DNA from: Undaria pinnatifida
Taxonomy: Eukaryota; Sar; Phaeophyceae; Laminariales; Alariaceae
Direction: 5' to 3'
Length of the DNA stretch: 64,000 nt
NCBI GenBank assembly: GCA_012845835.1
Contig: JABAKD010000019.1
Span: forward strand, 233,501 to 297,500
Numbering within the stretch: the first letter of the stretch is position 1; the number at the start of each line of letters is the position of its first letter. A program made the position numbers and the translations under genes. Positions 10,923 to 22,065 of the stretch are shown piece by piece. The notes beneath the pieces are model-generated. The model was not told the DNA's origin and did no database searches. It saw only the letters and a program-made list of their open reading frames with translations.

Positions 10923-11935
10923 GTGTCGCGTAAACCTCTTGAAAACCCTTTCCTCCCCCCGCTCCCTTTTTGTTTTTTTCTCCTCGCTCTCTTGTCTAAA
11001 CGCCCCACCAAGTATCAAAATCCCCCACACAGCAATAAACACTCCACGCAATGGATATCACCTCATTAACTTTTTAGAGCCATCCATGCCGCTGCTGCGA
11101 TACCCACACACACACCCGCCCCCAACCCCCCCTCTTTCTCCGCCACCCGCACCATCGCTTAGACCCAGCACCACGCGTATAGCAAACCCCTACACCTATG
11201 CGACCTAAAGCCCCTCCCCCTCCCCCCCCCCCCCGCCCCACGTTCCGCCCCCCTCCCCTACCCCCACCTCCCCACCCCTCACCTCCCCACTCCCCCACCC
11301 CACCCCCACCCCCTGGAACACTCCGCCCTCTACTCTCTGGTTGTACGATTTCAAGATATACATGATAAACTGGTGCATTCATTCCAAAACCGTCACATTT
11401 ATCCCCTTGAAATAATGTATAGTTTCCACACACAGATTGAGCCCCCCCCCCCCCCCCCCCCCCCCCGCCCCCCATGATAAACTGGTGCGTTCTTTCAAAA
11501 CCGTCAGATTTAGTTTCCACGCACAAATTGAGCTGCCCTGCCTGTCCCCCCCTCTCCCCCCTCCCCTCCCTCCCCCCTGCCTCCCCCCCCATCCCCGCTC
11601 CCTTTTGATCAAAACCAGGCCCCCACGTCCCAAAAAACTTCGCCTCCCCTCACCGGTTATTCGACATACAGGATTCACTTGATAAACGGATGCATTTCTT
11701 TCCACAGCTGTCAGAGTTTGTCCCCCTCAGAAACGGGTTTTATATTCTCCGCGCACAGACCGCCTAACATTACCCTGTTGACCCTGATAGCTACACTGTA
11801 GTTGCAAGGGGAGTCGCCGACCATTATCCTTAATAAGCACACACAACCGTAATACGCGCGATCGGAGTATCAACCACAGCTTGCGAAGATGAGTTTCGAC
11901 GAAATGTTCGATCTCACAGCTGGAGTGTGCTTTTT
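10923..11935 (-). repeat. modular G-run repeat, inverted copy
   Basis: The reverse complement of the same modules starts immediately after the plus copy, so 9,999-11,935 is an imperfect tail-to-tail palindrome of about 1.9 kb. Here the runs appear as C tracts (for example 11,214-11,234 and 11,442-11,466). It ends at 11,935 with the family terminus CTCACAGCTGGAGTGT. Confidence 0.65.
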
Positions 11936-11944
11936 TTATTGTAT

Positions 11945-12420
11945 TGCGCGTATACATGTAGGTGTTTGCTATACGCGTGGTGGTAGACGATCGTGCGGGT
12001 GGTGGGGAAGGAGGGGGCGTTGGAATGGGGGGGGTGAATGTAAGGTACGTCATGGATGGCTAGAAATATATTGACGTGATATCAATTGCGTAAATGTGTT
12101 TGTTAAACAGTTTCTCTGGCTGGCCGATTTCAATTGTAGGTGGGGCGTTTGAACAAAAGGGCGGGAAAAAAAAAATAACGGGGGGGGGGGGGTGATTTCA
12201 GCTGGCTGGTGGTGTTTACTACTCTCAGGCAGATTTTGATATTAGGTGGGGCGTTTGAACAAGAGGGATCGGGGGGGACGGGGGGGGGCGGGCGGGACAC
12301 TTTAATACGTGCGCGGAAGCTATAAATCCTTGAAGGGGACAAATCTGACGGTTGTAGCAGGAAGACATCCCTTTATATCACCCGCCAGGTATTGTTTATT
12401 ATTCTAGAAGATTTGATGTT
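11945..12420 (+). repeat. modular G-run repeat, headless copy
   Basis: This begins within the GCGTGGTG-TAGACGATCG module. It contains two G-rich spacers (12,180-12,192 and 12,265-12,292) and ends with TATTCTAGAAGATTTGATGTT. The same far end is found at 53,720-53,745, which defines the second terminus of the family. Confidence 0.55.
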
Positions 12421-12441
12421 GGGTCATTAGACAGATATATA

Positions 12442-12754
12442 TCGGTCGCCCCGTTGGCGTATCAGGTTATCCTCGAACCTCGTATAGGTCAGTTGAAGAG
12501 TTCGAGCCCCGCCGAGTGCATACTCGTATAAATTCGTTGGGACTTTTTCTTGGGCACAAATTGACTTGCGCAAAGCGCGAGAGCGTGAGCTAGCAACTCT
12601 CGATGAAAAATCGACGAACAGTAGTGGGATTGCTGAACTCTGTGGGCGATAAAAATTGGAGGCAAGAACCAGGGGGAAGAAGGGACGTCACCTGTGACCA
12701 CGGCTTGTCCAGAAGCTGGAAAGTAAGAGTGTGAGAAAAAAAAAAAAAAAAAAA
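12442..12754 (+). mobile_element. SINE-A, full-length copy
   Basis: A tRNA-like head carries an A box TGGCGTATCAGG (12454-12465) and a B box GTTCGAGCC (12500-12508) at normal tRNA spacing, matching Pol III internal promoter consensus. A body of about 220 bp follows with AGAGCGTGAGCTAGCAAC and GACCACGGCTTGTCCAGAAG. It ends in a 19-nt A tail (12736-12754). This is the best reference copy in the window. Confidence 0.75.
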
Positions 12755-13184
12755 CTGTGGTGGTATCAGATGTTTATGTTCATGTTTCGGCCTATCTATG
12801 ACACCTCAACGCGGTCTGTAAATCAGGTACCCAACCCCCCTGCTTGATGTTGTTAATACCCAATAATATTTCTTGGTACACATCGTACCACCTTGAAAGC
12901 AGAATGCGCTGGTTGTGCGTCATTTTCGTTGCCAGCACGACAATCTCATTTTCTTTTTCGGCTCCAAGGAAAAAATTTATCGGAAGTCAGTACAATGAGA
13001 GCGATGAGATAAACATGTTAATCTGATATACGCGTGTTTTTCATGGTGTGCTAGGTTTATATTCGTGCGTTTCATCTGGTTTCATGTCTTTTTTTTTTCA
13101 CGGTAGCAGGTAGTGTGTATTACAGAAGTCAATGTCTGGTAAACCTGGCATGTGGCATCACAAGAACGCGCCCCCTCTACGGAG
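12755..13184. other. no gene recognised
   Basis: Unique DNA with only short frames; nothing recognised. Confidence 0.35.
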
Positions 13185-13616
13185 TAGTATCTGCGAAAGC
13201 AACTGAGTTAAATCGACACACGACGCGTACGAAAATACGTGGAAGTGTGGTGAGCTTTAGCTTTATTTTGCCCCATCCGCCAGAGGATAAAAAATATATA
13301 CTGTATAGTCTATATATAACATACGTACGTGAATCCCATCCCTACTAAAGTGAAAGTTGTGGGTTCGAGTCCTCCTTGGTGCATAGTCATACTCGCGTGA
13401 TCGTTGGAATAGACTTTTCCTTCCCAAAACAATCATTGTCGAACGACGAGTACGAAAGCGTGAGCGGGTTAATTGCTCAATAATATCAAAATTTCCAGCG
13501 ATAATAAGCTGTAAAGTTAATGTAGTATCCATGCTGAACCCTGAATATTCGCGATAACAACGAAAAAAGGCATGTAGCCAGAGGGGAGAAAAGGGGAGAA
13601 ACCTGTGTCCACAGCT
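13185..13616 (+). mobile_element. SINE-C copy followed by a SINE-A-like segment
   Basis: 13,188-13,292 matches SINE-C at 6,988-7,092 and ends in GAGGATAAAAAA. Downstream, GTGGGTTCGAGTCC (13,362-13,375) is a good B box, followed by a diverged body with GAGTACGAAAGCGTGAGC and GGAGAAACCTGTGTCCACAG like SINE-A. The head before the B box is poorly preserved. Confidence 0.45.
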
Positions 13617-13680
13617 AGTAGTCCGGTTAGTCCGACTTGTCCGGCTAATCCGACTAGTCCGGCTATAGTACGTAGTCCAG
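13617..13680. repeat. AGTCCGGCTAATCCGACT minisatellite
   Basis: About six alternating 9-10 bp units (TAGTCCGGNT / AGTCCGACT / TGTCCGGCT) are arranged head to tail. Confidence 0.6.
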
Positions 13681-13744
13681 AAGGTCGGCAAGGACGGTAA
13701 AACCTGTTATAGTGCGAGCACGAGGTTTGAGCTTGGAGAGTACA

Positions 13745-14357
13745 GTATCATCTAAAAATATATATCTGCATACTATGGTGTATAACAATCCCCTACGTCT
13801 ATACGACCTAAAGCTGTTAAAAACCCTTTTGCCCCAACCCCCCCCTCCCCCCCCGCCTACTCCCTCGAACACTCCGCCTTCTCCTCACTAGTTGTACGAC
13901 TTACAGCATATACATGATAAACTGGTGCATTTTTCCTTCCAAAACCGTCAGATTTATTCCCTTAAAGGGTTTATAGTTTCCACGCACAGGTTGAGTTGCC
14001 CCCCCCCCCCCGCTCCCTCTTGATCAAACCCAGGCCTCCACGTATTTTAAAGCTCCGCCCCTCCCCTCACCGGTTATTCGACTTACTACAGGATTCACTT
14101 GATAAAGTGATGAATTTCCTTCGACAGCTGTCAGATTTTGTCCCTATCACAAACGGATGTTCTAGTTTCCGCGCACAGACTGGCTAACATCACCCTGTTG
14201 ACCCTGATAGCTACAACACTGTAGTTGCAAGGGGAGTCGACGACCTACGTCCTTAATGAGGACACACAACCCGTGATACGCGCGATCGGACTATCACACA
14301 GCTTGCAAAGATGAGTTTCGACAAAATATTCGATCTCACAGCTGGATGGAGTGTATT
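13745..14357 (-). repeat. modular G-run repeat, minus copy
   Basis: Modules run from CTACGTCTATACGACCTAAAG through two C-run spacers (13,833-13,853 and 13,999-14,010) to the terminus GATCTCACAGCTGGATGGAGTGT at 14,334-14,356. TGTCAGATTTTGTCCC and GTTTCCGCGCACAGACTG modules are intact. Confidence 0.65.
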
Positions 14358-14516
14358 TCTATTCTATAATATAGACTACCAGGTACGAAGGGTGTCTTTA
14401 AAATTTGCTGTTGTGTGGTTTTGTATGCTTGGGGTCTTACATACGACGCGTTTGGCTTCTCGTGCGCTGTTGTAACAATTTTCGTGTAGTATCCGCAGAT
14501 GACACACTAAATATCC

Positions 14517-14690
14517 GATTAAGATCACCCTGTTGACCGTGGTACAAGCTATACACTGTAGTTCCAACGGGAGTCGCCGACCTATATCCTTAATCAAGAC
14601 AAACGCCCAGTAATACGCGCAATCGGAGTATCACACACAGCTTGCAAAGATGAGTTCGGCGAAATCTTCGACCTCAAAGGTGGAGGGCAA
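14517..14690 (-). repeat. modular repeat, head-only fragment
   Basis: Only the head module remains (CACCCTGTTGACC to CTTGCAAAGATGAGTTCG, ending near GGTGGAGGGC). It is more diverged than its neighbours. Confidence 0.5.
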
Positions 14691-14774
14691 TTTTGTTTTT
14701 ATAACATCCAGTAATAACATGTTTTGTGTTGCATGGGCAAACCTGCTAATAATCTCGGGTCTCATTTTACCATC

Positions 14775-14850
14775 ATTACAAGGGCTCCACATGGTTGCCG
14801 GCATACGCCGGCACCCATGCTTCGGGTAGGGCAGGGCAGCACTCCGAATC
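14775..14850 (-). repeat. fragment of the 49.6-kb family (3' hairpin)
   Basis: The reverse strand reads GTGCTGCCCTGCCCTACC..GCATGGGTGCCGGCG-ATGCCGGCA, the same ending as 50,120-50,175 and 62,612-62,670. TGCCGGCGTATGCCGGCA is a near-perfect hairpin conserved in all three copies. Confidence 0.6.
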
Positions 14851-15022
14851 GTCGGATTTAATTCTTGGTACAATGAAAAAAATAGCCACACGCACAATCA
14901 TAGTCTGCGCGTACAGCATGTAAGGTAATAACAAGAGTTCACAATGCACTACATTTTTCAAAGTGAATCCGTTCCGAGCTTCATTCATGATCTTTCGATC
15001 GGATAAATCCGACCACACACAC

Positions 15023-15300
15023 GCCGACTGACCCTAGGTCAGCTTCGTCAGTTAGAATTCCCCCCAGTGCGTGTACACTCGCATTAGTTGTCGTCTTGAG
15101 CACTAATTAACCTACGGAAAGCGCAAGAGCGTGAGTTAGCAACACTCGATGAAAAAACGACGATCAGTGAGTGCTGAACCCTATGCGCCAAAATCAATTA
15201 AGGCAATGACCGGGGGGGGTGGAAGGAAGGACGACGCCTGTGACCACGGCTTGTATGTCCAGAAGCTGAAAAGTAGAAGTGTGCAAAAGAAAAGAAAATA
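15023..15300 (+). mobile_element. SINE-A copy, diverged
   Basis: The body matches SINE-A: AAAGCGCAAGAGCGTGAGTT, ACTCGATGAAAAAACGACGA and GACCACGGCTTGT, ending in an A-rich tail (AAAAGAAAAGAAAA, 15,285-15,298). The tRNA-like head is weak. Confidence 0.55.
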
Positions 15301-15724
15301 CTAGAAGAGATGATCAATCAGCAATCAGCAGCAATAAGGAGCACGTCAAGTACGAAGCAACACGAACTTATTTGTCAGTTACGTACCAGCACACGACCGC
15401 TTGCAATTGACCGGCAAACGACCACAGCAACGGAATCAGGGACCACAGCAACAACAAAGCACGCCATCCTGCTGCCTTAATACCACCACCTTCGAGTGGT
15501 GCAGCTAAACAATAGGAGCGACTCTTATAATACCACCCTCGAGGCCCCGGGGACGCAGCCACTCGCAATGCTGCTACATGTATGTGGTTTTTCCTGTCGT
15601 CGCGGGAATCGTAATCACTACTACCTCCTCCTCGTTCAGTCATGCGTGCGCTTCGGAATTTAGTTGATAATTTTTTTTGCCAATTGATCTTTGCAAATAA
15701 ATAAAGCCAACAAAGCTCACAACG
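15301..15724. other. no gene recognised
   Basis: Unique DNA; the frame at 15,368-15,748 on the minus strand has no domain. Confidence 0.35.
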
Positions 15725-15808
15725 GTGATTATTTAACGCAAGGACCAACGCTATTATTAACAGTAGTGATGTTCGAGTGTAACCCCACTAAACCACAGGG
15801 GCGACCGG
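15725..15808 (-). mobile_element. SINE-B head fragment
   Basis: The minus strand reads GGTCGCCCC-GTGGTTTAGTGG, then GCGTTGGTCCTTG, as in the SINE-B copies at 7.5 and 45.9 kb. Only the tRNA-related part is present. Confidence 0.5.
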
Positions 15809-16015
15809 CTCTATATCTCTCACTGCCCCGGTAGCCTATCAGGCTATATCCTCGAGCCTGGTTCAGGAATATAGATCAGCTTTGTGAGTTCGAATCCCCC
15901 GAGGTCGTACTCGTATAATTTCCGTTTTGTTGTGCACTATTTGACTTGCGGATAGCGCGAGAGCGTGAGTTAGCAAAACTCGATGAAAAATCGACGATCA
16001 GCGCAACTGGTATTA
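15809..16015 (+). mobile_element. SINE-A copy, truncated tail
   Basis: The head contains GGTAGCCTATCAGGC (A box region) and GAGTTCGAATCCCC (B box, 15,887-15,900). The body has AGCGCGAGAGCGTGAGTTAG. It stops without an A tail. It sits head-to-head with the SINE-B fragment just upstream. Confidence 0.6.
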
Positions 16016-16019
16016 TAAC

Positions 16020-16740
16020 ACGCGCCCAAGCCCTGCGGACGTCAAAAAAACAAATGCTCGAGAGAATACCATCGCTAAATTCAAAACTTTAGCAACTACC
16101 CACCGTTTGTTTGGAAGTGGTGCCAATTTTAGAATTTATCCAAACGCTGCAAGCGTTATTATACGATAAACCGAAGTCGCAAGATTACCTCCTCAAAATA
16201 CAATATTTTGCAACTTCTCCCTTGTCTCGCTCAGCATCCATCCGCGTTCACGTCGAGGTGCCCAACGGATAAAGAAGGGAGAGGGGCGTTGGAGCCGCCC
16301 CCCGGGGCCTTCTACGTGTCTCATTCGTTCAAGCCCTGCACACGCAAGCAACACAAGAAAACGCTCCGGCCCTGCACATGTCAAAAGCAAAACAAACGCT
16401 CGAGAGTATGCCACCGCAAAATTCCAAACATAGCCATTACCGTTTGAAAATGATGCCAAATTTTAAATCATCCAGGCGCTGCAGACGTCGAGATACAACC
16501 AAAATGTCCGGAAATCCTCCTATACATACATGTGGTGTTTTGCAACTTCTCGCTTGTCTCGCTCGGCATCCGTCCGTCGGTGTGCAGAATTGTATCGGCG
16601 CGGCGAGGGGCATTGGAGCCGCCCCCCGAAGCCGGCGCTCGAAAGAAGCTATTAGACCGAGAATTCCAGTTCCGCGAGTCGCATACTTGAGCCTAGACGA
16701 AAAAAAGATCCTCACTCACCGAATCCCTGAAACAAAGGAA
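16020..16740 (-). repeat. tandem dimer of a dispersed repeat (family T)
   Basis: Two units of about 330 bp lie in direct order. Shared blocks include AACAAA-GCTCGAGAG-AT-CCA (16,051; 16,390), GCAACTTCTC-CTTGTCTCGC (16,210; 16,540) and GGAGCCGCCCCCCG. Single copies in the opposite orientation occur at 44,870-45,165 and 51,050-51,385. No ORF is conserved between copies, so it is treated as non-coding. Confidence 0.55.
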
Positions 16741-17439
16741 TGATTTTGGATATATATGTTATATATTGCTGATTTCTGCATTCCTTCTACAACAAGCAAT
16801 TGTGGGAATGGGGAGCGTGACACAGACTTACTATAGGCAGTGGTGAAGCTCCTATCAAAGTAGACCACTTACTGCTGTCGCGCCATACGTTGGTAGTTAA
16901 TTCTCGCATCAGAATGTATTCTCGTACTGAGCCTCATGAACAACAAATCGTCAATTCAAATAGGTAGGCAGGGCTAATGAATGACCGCTGCTAGGCCAGT
17001 GGGTCCGTTACAGATGCCACCACCTAGCCGAGACGACGACGGTGACACATCCAGCCGTCGGAACAAGATTCCAGTTTGTCGCACATAATATTTGCAAATT
17101 TGTATTGAGTGAAATCTGGTAAGCTACCAGCCCGTACCACCACATCGGCACCAATACGCATATCACCACCACCAGTACACAACAGTACAACAACACGAAC
17201 ACGAGCATCAGACCTGGCCTAGATCCCTGCTGCTGACTTCCAACAACACCCGATGCAGGGGGTGTATCGCAACAACACGTAGTACACTTAGTCAAGTAGG
17301 CATTCCGCGTTATTGGACGCATAATCCCTCCCCGGGCCCCTTCCTCTCCGCTACCACCATCGCCTACTTACATTACGCGTGCAGCAAGCTCCTGGTATTC
17401 GTTTCTTCGACCTATCCCCCCTTAACCTGCCCCCGTCCC
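16741..17439. other. no gene recognised
   Basis: Unique DNA. The minus-strand frame at 17,008-17,322 has a hydrophobic stretch (VFVLLYCCVLVVVICVLV) but no other support. Confidence 0.3.
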
Positions 17440-17735
17440 CTCACCTGGCATACAACTGCGTGTTACATTATATACTGTAATTAACTGGCCAGTCATTCCA
17501 CAGCCAGCCGCCCAATCATGTCCCCCTCAAAAACGGGTGTTTATAGTTTCCGCTAACAGATTGGTCAACATCACCCTCCTGATGACCCTGGTACAAATTA
17601 CACTGCTAGCTGCTGTAGTTCTAACGGGAGTCACCCACACCCAGCAATACGCGCTACCCGTGTGTAACACACAGATAGCAAAGACGAGATTCGACGAAAT
17701 CTTCGATCTCACAGCTGAATCGAGTGTATCTCAAA
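17440..17735 (-). repeat. modular repeat, diverged head copy
   Basis: GTCCCCCTCAAAAACGGGTG, TTTATAGTTTCCGC and AACATCACCCT are followed by the head module, ending CTTCGATCTCACAGCTGAATCGAGTGT. It has no long C runs. Confidence 0.55.
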
Positions 17736-17914
17736 TTTTTACAACATATATCCTTCTCGACCCATTATTAACTCCGTGTGATGGCACTTGCGATCGCATT
17801 TATCACGCGCCGCTTAAGGGATGGCTTTCGCCCAAGTGTTTGTGAAACTCCTCGCAGCTCAATTTTGCTTGTATATGTCGAAAATTCAAGAGCTAAGAGA
17901 CGCCGTCCCGTGGT

Positions 17915-18152
17915 ACAGTAGTAGAGTAGTAGAGTAGTAGAGTAGTAGAGTAGTAAAGTAGTAGAGTATTAGAGTAGTAGAGTAGGAGAACAGTAGAGTA
18001 GTAGAGTAGTAGAGTAGTAGATTAGTAGAGTAGTAGAGAGTAGTAGAGTAGTAGAGCAGTAGAGCAGTAGAGTAGTAGAGTAGTAGAGTAGTAGAGTAGT
18101 AGAGTAGTAGAGCAGTAGAGTAGTAGAGGAGTAGAGTAGTAGAGCAGTAGCC
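17915..18152. repeat. AGTAGAGT / TAG-rich microsatellite
   Basis: About 235 bp of nearly pure AGTAGAGTAGT repeats with occasional C substitutions (AGCAG). It lies about 470 bp outside the 3' LTR of the retroelement. Slippage variation between individuals is expected. Confidence 0.85.
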
Positions 18153-18619
18153 GGAATGACCGAAAAATGTAGGCGGTTGGTAGCGGCTCGCGTTGTTGGT
18201 GGTTTCCGCTTGATCGGGTCTGCCCCTCGTTGGCTTAGACCTAACCGGGGAAGCATGCCATTCAAACGGACTCTGGGTCCGTCGTGAGTAGTTATATACC
18301 TAGTGGGAGAAGGTTGGGTACCATTTCATTGTCTGTTTGTAAAGAAATGAAGGCACCGCGTGATTCGTGGTCGCGAGTATTACTTTTAACGTTCTGTATC
18401 ATTTAAACAAACTTGCCAAAACTAGAAAAACCCGATTGGAGTATTGCTTGGAGAATGGTTCTTGATGTCTTCAGGCGTGTTCGAATCATCGTTCAAACTA
18501 CTGTACGATAGGTTAACCCATACGTATGACGACAACCCGGATGTACGGCGGATCAACCCCAGATCAGCGGATTCCGCGGGGGGTTCGGGTAATACATGGC
18601 TTTCAACGCACAAGTTTCG

Positions 18620-18891
18620 TGTAAGACTATTGAGCGGGACACAGAGTGTCCCCTACAGGTCTGCCAATTGAGCAGGTCCTCGAAGAGTACTCATATTATC
18701 AGCCTTCGTAGAGACGTAACTTTATTCGATTCCACCAGAGCCCCGGATGGCTTCCGAAATCCGAGGCAAGTGCCTCCGATCTATTTCCTGACTATCTCCC
18801 GAACATAAATCGCCAACCTTTTAATACGAAACCCATCCAAATTATCTCAATACGGATAAGTAATGGCGTTTCGAGGCCGTATCTTAAAACA
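18620..18891 (-). repeat. 3' LTR
   Basis: It matches 31392-31660. On the minus strand it starts TGTTTTAAGATACGG and ends in TTACA. Near the end is a perfect hairpin GGGACAC-TCT-GTGTCCC (18,636-18,652), conserved in the other LTR and in the copy at 44.7 kb, so it is probably functional RNA in R/U5 or near the polyadenylation site. Confidence 0.85.
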
Positions 18892-19659
18892 ATCTTACCC
18901 TGATGAGCCGCATCTGCAAAAGCATGGGAAATTCGGGAAAACTCCGGTTCTACGAACTAGACAATGGATCGAAGATGCGGCAGAAAGGGCTCTAGAATCT
19001 GCCGCATATCGCCGGTGTGGCGGGGGGGCAGGAAAGGCTCTATGGCAAACCAACCACAGAAAAGGTACGCATGGCGAGGCGAGCCCTCGTCGATCGGAGG
19101 GGGAACGCAGGCGCTAACACAAGGGAGAAGTCATACGAAAAACCTCCCGCGAGTCATCGGCATGGCGTGGGGTTAGACGATGAAACCACAAGTACCCGGG
19201 ATGGGAGGTGGTCGCATCTACAGCCCGGCGGGCGGGGGAATCGTTTAACCGAAGCACAAAGTAGAACAAGTACAGCGCACAAAAACATAAAAGGTGACAC
19301 ACAGGCCCGTACGTAGCCCTGTATCACGTTACGCGCCAACAGGGTACCCTGGCCACCCCCCGCCCTGGGCTGAGGAGGGCGTCGGCAGGGCGAAATTGAA
19401 CAACGACGCAAAAGCGACAGCCCTGCGCCTCAGAAAACGGCGTTTTACCTGAACCCTGGCCTGTCACTGAGCAGGGGGTTCGGCAGGGCAAAAAGAAAAA
19501 TACATGGAAAGAACCGCCCCAAAACCAGACTAAGACTCTTAGAACACCACGAACAACCCACAAATACAAAGACCCACACTTCATAACACCCACAAAATGG
19601 AGAACTATCGAGGAGCATTGGCGGCTTGAAAGTCAACTGGCCACGGCCGCGCTTCGAGA
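18892..19659. other. 3' untranslated part of the LTR element
   Basis: Sequence between the pol remnant and the 3' LTR. Next to the LTR the minus strand reads CAGGGTAAGAT, at best a weak polypurine tract. No coding signal was recognised. Confidence 0.4.
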
Positions 19660-22065
19660 TTAATATACGTTACGTGAGATCCCCCGAGCAAACGCACTAG
19701 CGGTGTGAACTTGCAGGAACCAAGAGCCTCGTACAGCTCCCGTCGATGTCATGTAGCGCGCCAGGGAAAGAGAACGTTGAATCGGTCCCGGGTCGTCCAG
19801 AAAGCGGCGCAGGTATACCTTGTCCTCGGTAGTGCTCGCGCTGATTTTTTCAAGCCCCCATAACCCATCGTCTTCCTTGTACCAAAATTGGGCGGCCTTA
19901 GGAAGTACCGTGTCGTGATAGCGACGGAGCCAATAGGCGCGGAGAACAAAATCGTTACCCGGCGCTAGGAAACGCTCCCTGCTGTTGCGGGAGAGCTCAC
20001 GCTGTGCCGCCCGGATCCAAATTTGGCGGAAGAGTCGGTTGGTTTGACGGTGCTGTTCCGGGGTTCCGGCCCAATGACACAAGATGTGGGAGCGGGAGAG
20101 GTGGAGGTCCATTTCTCGCTCCCAGGAAGGTTCGGAGAGTCCCGCCCAATGCGTCTAGTATAACACGGCGATGACGCCACCTCGCCACTGTACCGACTGA
20201 TGACCGATGATCTGCTCCACCTCCAGCCATTGGAGGGGGGTCGAAACGTCGTCTCGAGTGACGTGGTACGGCTGGGACGTCTTGGACATATTGTTGAGCA
20301 CATACTGCGTCAACCCCGCCGGCAGATAATTGGGCATGTCTTCGCTGTCGAGGACGTTGGCGCTGGGTTTGCAGCACTCGATGGCCACACGTCGACGAGC
20401 GCCCGAGCCGGGCAGGTCGGAAGGGAGGTCCAAATAGAGGAGGTTGCTCCCGAGCGGCGAATCGTCCGGGGTCTCGGCGCCGGAGCAGGGGCCGACTGCC
20501 AGGATCTTGTACGGGCCCGTCCAGTTAAGAGCGAAATTGGCCTTCACTACCTTGTCGTTGGTGTTCGCCTTCGCACCCTGGCGCATGGTGGAGGCAGAGT
20601 TGTACACCCATGCCCAGCCACCCGCCGCCAATTTAGGTGCTGGACGCAGCCCGTCGGCGAGAGCGGAGTTTCTGCTGTTAACACGAGAAACGGCGAGTGT
20701 GTAGTGTGCGCGGACAATGTCGTTCGCGCGCTTTTTCCGGTCGATGGCCAAGTCCCAATAGGCCAGGTGGTCGCGGGCTAGACTCTTGTGTCCCAAGACG
20801 CCAGTGCGGTCGAAAACCGTCAGGGGGAGCCGTGGGAGTCTGCCCATGTCGACCTCGTTGGGCGGCAGACCCGTTGCCGCGCTGACGGAATTGTTTTGAT
20901 CGAATTCGACGTGGGGCAGATGCAATTCCCAATCGTGTTTTCGCGCGTTGACGACCATAGCCAGCATCTGGGCCATAGTGTGGTTTACCCGATCAACGCC
21001 CCCCTTAAGGTTGGAACGATAGGAGCTTGTAGCAAGCTTGTGCACAGCGAACAGCTGATATACAGCTTGTGAAAGCTTGGAGCCGAACTGCAGGCCGTTG
21101 TCCGAGAGTATGCTGCGCGGGCACCCCCACAAAAGGATGTACTGGTTCACCAGTGTATTAGCTGTACCCTACGCGGATTACTCAACGGCAGTAACGGGGA
21201 ACATGTCGGTCCGTCGACTGAAGCAATCGGTGAACAGCAGGATATAGGTGTTGCCTCGTGGTGTGACCGGGGAGGGGGCAAAGAAGTCAACACTGACGGC
21301 GATATCTGGGCCTTCTGCTTGTCATTTCAAGCAGTGGCAGAGCCACCACCGGGTGCACACATTTATGGAAATCCACCAAAAATAGCGCCCCAGCATTCGT
21401 AACGCGCGCATGGTGTCGAAGTGGCAAGGGGCCGTCAAATGACAAGCTTGCACGATCCAAGGGCGCATGAGCAGGGGGACGTAGATGCGAACTGGCTCGT
21501 CGTTTCGCAACCCAGCAGCTCGCCCCACAGAGTTGGGTTTGTCAGACCTTGTCGGTGGTAGTGTCGGGTTACGGACGAGTAGGACGATGTCGTCGTCGGT
21601 TGTATGTAGTCGACCCTTACCCGCCAGCTCCTGGATGTCTAGGAGTGATGGACGTGTGTGCGGCGGGTAGCACGCCGAAAACTCGGGCGGCAAGATCGAT
21701 GGCCGTCCGATAGAGATGTAACGCATCATGGCGTGGCAGGTCGGCTTAGCGTGCTGCTCTCGCTTCCAATCGGCATGCGAATAATGCGCGACGGAATCAG
21801 TGAACCGCAATTCAACAGCGTCGCGGAGGGCGTCCGACCTTGTTTGTGCAGTCGGCGTGTCACCAGGAGAAGGCGTGATCCGTGAGAGAGGAGTTCCCAT
21901 ACGCTCTGCGTGGTCGCGGTCAGACGGTAGTGGCACCGCGCAGACCAACGAGTCGGCAAGAGCAGGGGTCGCGGCGGCGGGCGGAGCCGGTCGCGGCCGT
22001 GGGACTCGCGACGGGGTTGTACCTCGTCTGGAATGGCCGAGGGGTCCCTCCGGGCCCGAGTCCAT
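19660..22065 (-). pseudogene. gypsy-type integrase with chromodomain, broken by in-frame stops
   Basis: One reading frame runs through the region, interrupted by TGA (21322), TAA and TAG (about 21,174-21,183) and TAG (20155). Parts in order: a disordered N-terminal lead; a zinc-binding-like segment (two His near 21,435, then CHCLK next to the TGA); the catalytic core with SVDFF, YILLFTDCFSRR and LSDNGLQF; and GGVDRVNHTM, in which Asp replaces the expected catalytic Glu at exactly D-x35 spacing. A GPF/Y-like WTGPYKI segment follows. Then comes a chromodomain (EVEQIIGHQ...HWAGLSEPSWERE) with the last stop inside it, and a 150-residue tail. The integrase would insert cDNA, and chromodomains direct gypsy elements to modified chromatin. 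This copy is dead. Confidence 0.85.

Noticed and set aside
12500-12508. Functional tRNA gene
   Set aside because: A and B boxes are present, but the cloverleaf does not close and the sequence continues into a SINE body with an A tail. The same applies to the B boxes near 7,535, 13,366 and 15,890.
16020-16740. Coding tandem duplication
   Set aside because: Frames in the two units are not conserved and the single copies at 44.9 and 51.1 kb do not keep them open.
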